This document shows positions 57,499 to 64,000 of a stretch of 64,000 nt of DNA, piece after piece; position 1 is the stretch's first letter; every line of letters begins with the position of its first letter. The DNA lies in assembly GCA_014651175.1 (NCBI GenBank), contig BMWJ01000007.1, positions 1-64,000 of the forward strand. The letters are read 5' to 3'. The position numbers and the translations under genes are program-made. The notes beneath the pieces were generated by a model that worked only from the letters and a program-made list of their open reading frames with translations, had not been told where the DNA came from and ran no database searches. The DNA is from Streptomyces clavifer (lineage in GTDB: Bacteria > Actinomycetota > Actinomycetes > Streptomycetales > Streptomycetaceae).

Positions 57499-58620
57499 CT
57501 ACGGCGCGGGCAGCTCCACCAGCTCGGCAACGGCCTCGCGGTGGCGCCCCGCCGTGCCGTACGCGATCGAGTCGGCCTTGGCCCGCTTCAGGTACAGGTG
57601 CGCGGGGTGCTCCCAGGTCATGCCGATCCCGCCGTGGAGCTGGACGCACTCCTCCGCCGCGTGGACCGCGACCCCGGAGCAGTATGCCTGGGCGACCGCG
57701 ACCGCGAGGGGTGCGTCGGGGCTGCCGGCCGCCAGGGCGTCCGCGGCGTTCCGGGCGGCGGCCCGCGCGGAGACGACCTCCAGCCAGAGCTGGGCCATCC
57801 GGTGCTTGAGCGACTGGAACGATCCCACCGGCCGGTTGAACTGGTGGCGTTCACGGGTGTGCCGGACGGTCTCGGTCAAGCACCACTCGGCGAGGCCGAG
57901 CTGCTCGGAGGCGAGTAGTCCCGCACCGGTCATCAGGCCCCTGGCCACGGCTGCCGCCGAGCGTTCGGCCGGCGCGAGCAGGGTGCCGGCCGCTCCTTCG
58001 AGCGTGACCGCGGCGAGGGGACGGGTCAGGTCGAGCGGGACGAGCGGCTCGACGTGGACGCCTTCGGTGGCGGTGCCGACCACGTACAGGCCTTCGGCGG
58101 TGGGCACCAGCAGCACATCGGCCGCGGCTGCCTCCGCGACGCCGGTCACGGTCCGGTCGAGGGTGCCGGTCATCGTCGACGCGGCGTCTGTGGCGGACGT
58201 GGCGAACGGCAGCGCGAGCACGGCGACCTTGCGGCCCGTGGCCAGGTCGCCGAGGAGTTCACCGACCGGGCCGTCCTGCGTGTCGAGCGCGAGGAGGATC
58301 TCGGTGGCGACGACGGCGCTGGTCAGGTACGGGGCCGGGGCGACGCTGCGGCCGAGCTCCTCCAGGACCACGGCGGCTTCGCGGTGGGTGGCGCCCTGCC
58401 CTCCGAGCTTCTCCGGCACCAGCAGACCCGCCGCCCCGATCCCGGCGGCGAGCGATTCCCACAGCCGCAGGTCGTACGGCGTGTCGGACTCGATTCCAGC
58501 GATCACCGTCGGCGCGTCGGCCCGGTCGGCGAGCAGGGAGCGCACGGCGGAGCGCAGGTCGTCCTCCGCCTCCGAGTAGAGCAGGTCGGGCGCCTGGGCG
58601 GGTTCGTTCTGCGCGTTCAT
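57499..58620 (-). CDS. Acyl-CoA dehydrogenase-family protein (small subunit type)
   Basis: 373 aa. LRSAVRSLLADRADAPTVIAGI, LAAGIGAAGLLVPEKLGGQGATHREAAVVLEELGRSVAPAPYLTSAV and AYCSGVAVHAAEECVQLHGGIGMTWEHPAHLYLKRAKAD are FadE-like. In the C-terminal HGGIGMTWEHP segment the usual active-site position is shifted, as in paired FadE proteins where only one subunit is catalytic; forms a likely heterotetramer with the upstream partner. ATGA overlap with it. Confidence 0.9.
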   Translation of the reverse strand: MNAQNEPAQAPDLLYSEAEDDLRSAVRSLLADRADAPTVIAGIESDTPYDLRLWESLAAGIGAAGLLVPEKLGGQGATHREAAVVLEELGRSVAPAPYLTSAVVATEILLALDTQDGPVGELLGDLATGRKVAVLALPFATSATDAASTMTGTLDRTVTGVAEAAAADVLLVPTAEGLYVVGTATEGVHVEPLVPLDLTRPLAAVTLEGAAGTLLAPAERSAAAVARGLMTGAGLLASEQLGLAEWCLTETVRHTRERHQFNRPVGSFQSLKHRMAQLWLEVVSARAAARNAADALAAGSPDAPLAVAVAQAYCSGVAVHAAEECVQLHGGIGMTWEHPAHLYLKRAKADSIAYGTAGRHREAVAELVELPAP

Positions 58621-59810
58621 CGGGCGAGATCCTTCCAGGCGACGTCCTTGTCGTTGCGCGGTTCGACGGGCAGACCGAGGACGCGCTCGGCGACGATGTT
58701 GAGCAGGACCTCGCTCGTACCGCCCTCGATGGAGTTGCCCTTGGAGCGCAGGTAGCGGTACCCGGCGTCGCGGCCGGTGAAGTCGACGAGCTCGGGCCGG
58801 CTCATCGTCCAGTCGCCGTACAGCAGGCCTTCGTCACCGAGGAGTTCGACCTCCAGGCCGCTGATCTCCTGGTTGAGGCGGGCGAAGGCGAGCTTCATGC
58901 CGGAGCCTTCGGGGCCGGGCTGTCCGGCCACGAGCTGCTGGCGCAGCCTCTCGCCCGTCAGCCTCGCGACCTCGGCCTCGACCCACAGGGTGACGAGGCG
59001 TTGATGGAGGTCGTGGGTACGCAGCTCCGGGCGTTCCCGCCAGGTCTTCGCGACGGTCCCGATCATGCCGCCCTCGCGCGGGATCCGGGCTCCGCCGATG
59101 GAGACGCGCTCGTTCATCAGGGTGGTCTGGGCGACCTTCCAGCCGTCGCCGACGGGTCCGAGCCGCCTGCTGTCGGGGATGCGCACACCGGTGAGGAAGA
59201 CCTCGTTGAACTCGGCCTCGCCGGTGATCTGACGCAGCGGCCGGACCTCGACGCCGGGGTCGGTCATGTCGCAGACGAAATAGCTGATGCCCCGGTGCTT
59301 CGGGACGTCGGGGTCGGTGCGGGCGATCAGGATGGCCCAGCGCGCCACGTGGGCGCTGGAGGTCCAGACCTTCTGGCCGTCGACCACCCAGTCGCCCGTC
59401 TCCTCCCGGACGGCGCGCGTGCCGAGAGCGGCCAGGTCGGATCCGGCGCCGGGCTCACTGAAGAGCTGGCACCACACCTCCTCGCCGATCCACAGGGGGC
59501 GCAGGAAGCGCTGCTTCTGCTCGTCGGTGCCGTAGCCGAGGATGGTCGGCGCGGCCATTCCGAGACCGATGCCGATGCGGCGCGGGTCGTTGTCGGGGGC
59601 CTGCGCGGCGGCGAGTACGGCGTCGACGACGGGCTGCAGGGAACGCGGCGCGTCGAGTCCGCCGAGCCCCGGCGGGTAGTGCACCCAGGCGAGACCGGCA
59701 TCGAATCGCGCCTTGAGGAAGTCGGTGCGGCCGGTGCTGGCCGGCGGGTACGCGGTCAGGAGCTCCTGGGTGCGCCGGCGGATCTCCGTCGCGTCGATGG
59801 CGGTGCTCAT
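58617..59810 (-). CDS. Acyl-CoA dehydrogenase
   Basis: 397 aa, ATG 59810. WVHYPPGLGGLDAPRSLQPVVDAVL, GEEVWCQLFSEPGAGSDLAALGTRAVRE (FAD/substrate loop), DWVVDGQKVWTSSAHVARWAILIARTD, and GGTSEVLLNIVAERVLGLP at the end. Introduces an alpha,beta double bond into an acyl-CoA, possibly a steroid side-chain or branched-chain substrate as with other heteromeric FadE pairs. Coupled by ATGA to the downstream FadE-like gene and overlapping the upstream reductase gene by four bases. Confidence 0.93.
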   Translation of the reverse strand: MSTAIDATEIRRRTQELLTAYPPASTGRTDFLKARFDAGLAWVHYPPGLGGLDAPRSLQPVVDAVLAAAQAPDNDPRRIGIGLGMAAPTILGYGTDEQKQRFLRPLWIGEEVWCQLFSEPGAGSDLAALGTRAVREETGDWVVDGQKVWTSSAHVARWAILIARTDPDVPKHRGISYFVCDMTDPGVEVRPLRQITGEAEFNEVFLTGVRIPDSRRLGPVGDGWKVAQTTLMNERVSIGGARIPREGGMIGTVAKTWRERPELRTHDLHQRLVTLWVEAEVARLTGERLRQQLVAGQPGPEGSGMKLAFARLNQEISGLEVELLGDEGLLYGDWTMSRPELVDFTGRDAGYRYLRSKGNSIEGGTSEVLLNIVAERVLGLPVEPRNDKDVAWKDLAR

Positions 59811-60775
59811 CGCGTGCCTCCTGCCGGCAGGACGACGACGCGGCCGGTGCTGGTGCCGTCGGCGACCCGCTGGACGCCGCGTGCGGCGTCGGCCATCGGA
59901 AGCCGCTCGCTGACCAGGGGCTTGACGACACCCTGCGCGGCGAGCTTGGTGAGCTCGTCGTGGCAGGCGCGGACGGCGGCCGGGTCCTTGGTGTTGTACA
60001 GACCCCAGTGGAGGCCGACGATCGAGTAGTTCTTCACCAGCGCGTGGTTGAGACCCGGGGCGGGGATGGTCCCGCTCGCGAAGCCGACGACCACGACGCG
60101 CCCCTCGAAGGCGATGCACTTCACGGACTTGGCGTAGGCGTCCCCGCCGACCGGGTCGTAGACGACGTCCGCTCCCCGCCCGCCGGTGGCCTCCTTCACC
60201 GCCGTGACGATGTCCTCGCTCCGTCGGTCGATGACGAGGTCGCAGCCCAGTCGACGGGCGATCGCGGCCTTCTCCGGTCCACCGACGACTCCGATGACGG
60301 TGGCACCGGCAGCCTTGCCGAGCTGGACCGCCGCGCTGCCGACCCCGCCCGCCGCCGCATGGACCAGCAGTGTCTCGCCCGCCTGCAGGTGGGCGCGGCG
60401 GTGCAGGCCGAACCATCCGGTCTGGTAGCCGATGTGCAGAGCGGCCGCCTCGGCATCGTCCAGAGCGTCGGGTACGGGCAGCAGGGCCGCCTCGTCCGCG
60501 ACGACGTATTCGGCGAAACCGCCGTCGGGAAGGGCGGGGGTGGCGAGCACCCGGCGCCCGTCCTCCGTCTCACCACAGATCTCGACTCCGGGCGTGAACG
60601 GCAGCGGGGGCCTCACCTGGTACTGCCCGCGGCAGAGCAGCGCGTCGGGGAAGTTGATGTTCGCCGCGAGTACCTTCAGCAGCACCTGCCCGTCGCCGGG
60701 GGTGGGCCGGTCCGTCTCCTCGAGCTCCATCACCTCGCTCGGCTCGCCGTTCCGGTGCACTCGCCATGCCTGCAT
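59807..60775 (-). CDS. NADPH:quinone oxidoreductase-family protein
   Basis: 322 aa, ATG 60775. MDR zinc-less quinone reductase: ANINFPDALLCRGQYQVRPPLPFTPGVEICGE, HIGYQTGWFGLHRRAHLQAGETLLVHAAAGGVGSAAVQLGKAAGATVIG (AxxGxxG NADPH loop), GADVVYDPVGGDAY. No zinc cysteines. First gene of the three-gene operon; it may regenerate reducing power or reduce an enoyl product. Upstream gap of 104 bp to the XRE regulator gene. Confidence 0.92.
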   Translation of the reverse strand: MQAWRVHRNGEPSEVMELEETDRPTPGDGQVLLKVLAANINFPDALLCRGQYQVRPPLPFTPGVEICGETEDGRRVLATPALPDGGFAEYVVADEAALLPVPDALDDAEAAALHIGYQTGWFGLHRRAHLQAGETLLVHAAAGGVGSAAVQLGKAAGATVIGVVGGPEKAAIARRLGCDLVIDRRSEDIVTAVKEATGGRGADVVYDPVGGDAYAKSVKCIAFEGRVVVVGFASGTIPAPGLNHALVKNYSIVGLHWGLYNTKDPAAVRACHDELTKLAAQGVVKPLVSERLPMADAARGVQRVADGTSTGRVVVLPAGGTR

Positions 60776-60879
60776 GAGGGGCCTCCACAACACTGTCGGC
60801 ATTACCACTGCTCCGAGGCATACTAAGCGGTCGCTTGCCCGTCTGGGAACACTTCGGGCCGCGACGGCCGCGGCCCGTT

Positions 60880-61479
60880 TCAGGAGCGCTTCGGTTTGGC
60901 CCTGACGTGCATCCGCTCACCCTGCGGACCGAAGAGGCTCAGGAATTCGACCGGCCCGTCACCCGCGGGCCCGAACCAGTGCGGCAGCCGGGTGTCGAAC
61001 TCGGCGGCCTCCCCCGGACCCAGGACCAGGTCGTGCTCGGCGAGCAGGAGCCGCAGTCGGCCGGAGAGGACGTACAGCCACTCGTACCCCTCATGGGTGC
61101 GCTGCTCGGGCGGATCGGCGCAGCCCGCCTCCAGGATGAACTTGTACGCCTGGAGCCCTCCCGGCCTGCCGGTGAGCGGGAGCGCGGTCCGCCCGCCCAC
61201 CACGATCGGCTTCGCCCTGACCCGGGGATCACCGACGGGAGGCGCACCGACGAGATCGTCGAGCGGAACCTCATGGGCCCTCGCGATCGGCAGCAGCAGC
61301 TCCAGACTGGGACGCCGGCCGCCGGATTCCAGACGCGAGAGCGTGGACACGGAGATGCCCGTCGCCTCGGAGAGCGCGGAGAGGGTCACGCCCCGGTCCT
61401 TGCGCAGCCGACGCAGCCGGGGGCCCACTCCGGTGAGCACGGCGTCGAGTTCGGGGTCGTCCTGAGTCTGTTCCTTCAT
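60880..61479 (-). CDS. XRE-family regulator with cupin domain
   Basis: 199 aa from ATG 61479 (ATG 61491 possible). Residues about 18-75 are HTH_3: LRRLRKDRGVTLSALSEATGISVSTLSRLESGGRRPSLELLLPIARA. Residues about 125-190 are a cupin_2 (HEGYEWLYVLSGRLRLLLAEHDLVLGPGEAAEFDTRLPHWFG). PuuR-like; such proteins often control amine or amino acid oxidation genes, which fits the divergent SolA-like gene. Confidence 0.92.
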   Translation of the reverse strand: MKEQTQDDPELDAVLTGVGPRLRRLRKDRGVTLSALSEATGISVSTLSRLESGGRRPSLELLLPIARAHEVPLDDLVGAPPVGDPRVRAKPIVVGGRTALPLTGRPGGLQAYKFILEAGCADPPEQRTHEGYEWLYVLSGRLRLLLAEHDLVLGPGEAAEFDTRLPHWFGPAGDGPVEFLSLFGPQGERMHVRAKPKRS

Positions 61480-61791
61480 ACGGCCATTCATACCGAAGTC
61501 CGGCCACGGGCATCGCGCCGGGCATACCCGGCCTTGCCACCGACCAGGACAGGCCGGCGTGCCCGTGAGGACGAAGAGGGTCCTTCGACCCACCCCCTTG
61601 CTCGGGCGGTCAACCATTTGATCGAGAATGGCCGGTATACGACGTGGCCGGCCACCTGGAACCGCAAGGACCGGTTGGCCAGGACGGCGGAGGTGAACTG
61701 TTCGGTCTCCCTCCGACCGCTCCAGGACACCGGACGACGCGCCGGGCCTTCCCGTCACCGAGCCGGGACGACCCGGCACAGGAAAGGACAC
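61480..61791. other. Divergent intergenic region of XRE-cupin regulator and SolA-like oxidase
   Basis: 312 bp, no gene. CCATT-N8-AATGG (61614-61618 with 61627-61631) is a possible operator palindrome; AAAGGA at about 61782 is the ribosome site of the oxidase. No clear promoter elements. Confidence 0.4.
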
Positions 61792-62910
61792 ATGCTCATG
61801 GCTCTTCGGGTTCTCGTGGTCGGCGGCGGACTGATGGGAGCGGCTGCCGCCTGGCGCCTTTCGGCGCGCGGCCATCGGGTCACGGTGCTGGAACGTTTCG
61901 GCCCGGGCCATGACCGCGGCAGCTCGTCCGGCACCTCCCGCATCTTCCGGCTGGCGTACCCGGAACCCTCGTACACGCAGCTGGCGCTCCGGGCACTGCC
62001 CCTGTGGCAGCGGCTCGAGGAGGAGAGCGGGCAGTCGGTGCTGACACTCACCGGGGCCGTCGACCACGGCTCGCCCGAGACGGTGGACGTGCTGGCCCGC
62101 GTGCTGGCGGGAGCGGGCCGGTCGGTGCAGCGCCTGTCCCCCGGCGAGGTGTCCGACCGGTGGCCGGGGCTCCGGGCCGACACCACCGCGATGTACCACC
62201 CGGACGCCGGCCGATTGCACGCCGACGACGCCGTGTCCGCGCTGCTGAAGGCCGCGGCGCAGCGGGGCGCCGAGGTGCGGCACGGGGTGTGCGTGACCGG
62301 CATTCGGCACTCGGGACGTACCGGAGAGGGCGTGACCGTGGTGACGGACACCGAGGACGCTCTGACGGCGGACGCGGTCGTGGTCGCCGTGGGCGGCTGG
62401 GCGCCCGCTTTCCTGCCTGCCCTGGTGACCGGCCTGCCCCCGATGCGGGTCACCCAGGAGCAGCCGGTGCACTTCCCGGCCCCGGACGCGCTGGACTGGC
62501 CTTCGTTCATCCACCACCCGGGAGCCGGTTTCGATCAACCGGGTGGTGTGTACGGGCTGGGCAGTGTGGACGGCGTCAAGGTGGGTCTGCACGGCGTCGG
62601 GAAGGTCGTGGACCCCGACCACCGTGACCGTACGCCGGACCCCGCGGCCGTCGAATGGCTCCGCGCCTACGCCGACGCATGGCTGCCCGGTGTGGCCGGC
62701 ACCGAGCCGACCCCCCTCACCTGCCTCTACACCACGACGCCCGACGAGGACTTCGTCATCGACCGGCAGGGCCCGGTCACCGTGCTGGCGGGCTTCTCCG
62801 GGCACGGATTCAAGTTCGGACCGGCCATCGGTGACCTGGCGGCCGACCTGGTCGAGGGAAGGCCCGGGACGGCACGGTTCGCCCTCGGCCGGGCGACACC
62901 CGGGCACTGA
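61792..62910 (+). CDS. N-methyl-L-tryptophan oxidase / monomeric sarcosine oxidase-like FAD enzyme
   Basis: 372 aa, ATG 61792 after AAAGGA. DAO family: LRVLVVGGGLMGAAAAWRLSARGHRVTVLERF (FAD GxGxxG), GSSSGTSRIFRLAYPEPSYTQLALRALPLWQRLEEE, PDAGRLHADDAVSALLKAAAQRGAEVRHGV, AVVVAVGGWAPAFL, CLYTTTPDEDFVIDRQG, AGFSGHGFKFGPAIG (Cys of the covalent FAD linkage is in LTCLYTTTPD). Oxidises N-methyl amino acids, giving formaldehyde and H2O2. Divergent from the XRE-cupin regulator. Confidence 0.9.
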   Translation: MLMALRVLVVGGGLMGAAAAWRLSARGHRVTVLERFGPGHDRGSSSGTSRIFRLAYPEPSYTQLALRALPLWQRLEEESGQSVLTLTGAVDHGSPETVDVLARVLAGAGRSVQRLSPGEVSDRWPGLRADTTAMYHPDAGRLHADDAVSALLKAAAQRGAEVRHGVCVTGIRHSGRTGEGVTVVTDTEDALTADAVVVAVGGWAPAFLPALVTGLPPMRVTQEQPVHFPAPDALDWPSFIHHPGAGFDQPGGVYGLGSVDGVKVGLHGVGKVVDPDHRDRTPDPAAVEWLRAYADAWLPGVAGTEPTPLTCLYTTTPDEDFVIDRQGPVTVLAGFSGHGFKFGPAIGDLAADLVEGRPGTARFALGRATPGH

Positions 62911-63003
62911 GCATCCGGCCGGTTCTCCCGGGGGCGGGGGCATCCCACGTCCGCACAGGCCCGTGATCGGCTGCGCCGGCACCGATCCCGAAGGACGGGG
63001 ACC

Positions 63004-64000
63004 TCACCCCGGGCGGACCGGCAGCACTCCGGTACTCCGCGGCAGGTCGGCGACTGCCGGACAGGGGTGGGCGTCCATGCCGCGTCCGGCACCCTGCCGA
63101 TCGCGAACCGTGCCCGTGCCGCGGAAGGCGCGGCGGTAGGCGTGGGGGCTGACGCCCACGACTCGCTTGAACCGGTCGCGGAAAGCCGTGGGCGAGCCGA
63201 ATCCGACCTGCCCGGCGATCCGGTCCACCGCGTGCGGCGTGGTCTCCAGGAGGTGCTGAGCCCGGCGGATCCGCGCCCGGTGCAGCCACTGGAGCGGAGT
63301 GGTGGCCATCTGCTCCCGGAAGCGGCGGTTCAGCGTGCGGGTGCTCACGCCGGCCCGGTCGGCGATGTCGTCGAGGGTGAGCTCGCGTCCGGCGTTGTCC
63401 TCCAGCCACCGCAGCAACGGCTCCAGAGCCGCGCCGCCCGGTGCGGGCGGCTGAGGGTGGACGATGAACTGCGCCTGGCCGCCCTCGCGTTCCAGTGGCA
63501 TCACCGAGAGGCGGGCGGCATCGGCGGCCACCGCCGAGCCGTGGTCGCGCCGGATCAGGTGGAGGCACAGATCGAGCCCCGCGGCGGCCCCGGCCGACGT
63601 GAGGAACTGGCCGTTGTCGACGTACAGCACGTCGGGGTCCACGTCGATCTCCGGATGCCTGGCGGCCAGCAGCCCGGCGGCGGCCCAGTGGGTCGTGGCC
63701 CTCAGCCCGTCGAGCAGGCCGGTGGCGGCCAGCACGAGGGCTCCGGCGCAGACCGAGGCGATGCGGGTGCCGTCGGCCGCGGCGCCTCGCAGGGCGTCGA
63801 GCACGTCGGGCGGGACGGGCACGGACGGATCGGCACAGCCGGGGACGATGATCGTGTCGGCGTCGGCGAGGTCGTCGAGACCGTACGGGGCGCGGAGCGT
63901 GAAGGCTCCCGCGTCGACCTCCTCGGTGGCAGCGCAGACCCGGACCCGGTAGGCGGGGCGGCCGTCGGGCAGTCGCGTGCGCGTGAAGACCTCGAGCGGC
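63004..64000 (-). CDS. GlxA-family (DJ-1/PfpI + AraC HTH) regulator, 5' end cut by window
   Basis: At least 332 aa visible. N-terminal DJ-1/PfpI-like domain (LADADTIIVPGCADPS; GTRIASVCAGALVLAATGLLDG with the nucleophile-elbow-like Cys; THWAAAGLLAARHPEIDVDPDVLYVDNGQFLTSAGAAAGLDLCLHLIRRDHG), then AraC HTH (RELTLDDIADRAGVSTRTLNRRFREQMATTPLQWLHRARIRRAQHLLETT; VDRIAGQVGFGSPTAFRDRFKRVVGVSPHAYRRAF). Probable transcription activator. Start lies beyond 64000. Confidence 0.93.
   Translation of the reverse strand, partial: PLEVFTRTRLPDGRPAYRVRVCAATEEVDAGAFTLRAPYGLDDLADADTIIVPGCADPSVPVPPDVLDALRGAAADGTRIASVCAGALVLAATGLLDGLRATTHWAAAGLLAARHPEIDVDPDVLYVDNGQFLTSAGAAAGLDLCLHLIRRDHGSAVAADAARLSVMPLEREGGQAQFIVHPQPPAPGGAALEPLLRWLEDNAGRELTLDDIADRAGVSTRTLNRRFREQMATTPLQWLHRARIRRAQHLLETTPHAVDRIAGQVGFGSPTAFRDRFKRVVGVSPHAYRRAFRGTGTVRDRQGAGRGMDAHPCPAVADLPRSTGVLPVRPG

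Overview
The window looks like Streptomyces chromosome. It is uniformly GC-rich and carries a complete actinomycete-type gas vesicle cluster (gvpO-A-F-G-Y-Z-J-L-S-K), two SpoIIE-type phosphatases, a LAETG-anchored surface protein, an F420-type oxidoreductase, and a GlxA-type regulator. Genus assignment is inference from gene content and style. No tRNA, rRNA or CRISPR array was seen.

Layout. 1-2.6 kb: 5' part of cytochrome c oxidase subunit I, a GH25 muramidase and an F420-dependent NADP reductase-like gene. 2.6-7.05 kb is an accessory patch: a decayed short-chain dehydrogenase, an SRPBCC gene, a decayed alpha/beta hydrolase, an ALF-repeat exported protein whose signal peptide is frameshifted, then the most striking gene of the window (5242-6018), followed by an IS5-family element (6152-7048) with 18-bp inverted repeats. 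The 258-aa product of 5242-6018 aligns without gaps over its N-terminal half to the histone H2A fold and over its C-terminal end to the H2B alpha3/alphaC region, so it reads as a fused H2A-like/H2B-like histone doublet. 7.1-9.7 kb: pentapeptide-repeat protein, two small hypotheticals, and an ArsR-AHSA1 fusion regulator with a leaderless promoter whose operator fills the -35/-10 spacer. 9.8-16.3 kb: L-rhamnose catabolic operon (isomerase, bifunctional aldolase/dehydrogenase, kinase, plus a fucose/arabinose isomerase-like protein) behind a promoter flanked by two matching palindromes. 16.3-23.4 kb: 3-hydroxyisobutyryl-CoA hydrolase, PAS-GAF-SpoIIE-ATPase phosphatase, LAETG surface protein, GNAT, a Streptomyces-type unknown, Roadblock protein and an F420/FMN oxidoreductase. 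23.4-26.1 kb is a second degraded patch with fragments of at least three genes around a coupled small ORF/GNAT pair.

26.1-41.4 kb holds a methyltransferase, an MpaB-type oxygenase, a MOSC protein that appears to start at CTG within a CTGA stop/start overlap, a fatty acid desaturase, an SNF2 ATPase coupled to a SWIM zinc-finger protein, a secreted phytase-like esterase, a Tat-exported amidase, a 14-TM MFS exporter, a 52-aa membrane protein and a zinc alcohol dehydrogenase. 41.4-47.1 kb is the gas vesicle operon on the minus strand; gvpY and gvpZ carry very long acidic tails, and gvpY also has a histone-H1-like Lys/Ala tail encoded by tandem repeats.

47.2-64 kb: a coupled small gene/PHP-domain protein, a GAF-SpoIIE phosphatase, a three-gene operon (heme-oxygenase-like diiron protein, HemK-like methyltransferase, CDGSH Fe-S protein), SRPBCC, FUSC-type exporter, a small membrane protein coupled to a HhH-GPD protein, a Cys-rich zinc-ribbon-like protein, a GDPD-like lipase, a coupled acyl-CoA dehydrogenase pair with a quinone oxidoreductase, a XRE-cupin regulator divergent from a SolA-like FAD oxidase, and a GlxA-family regulator cut by the window end.
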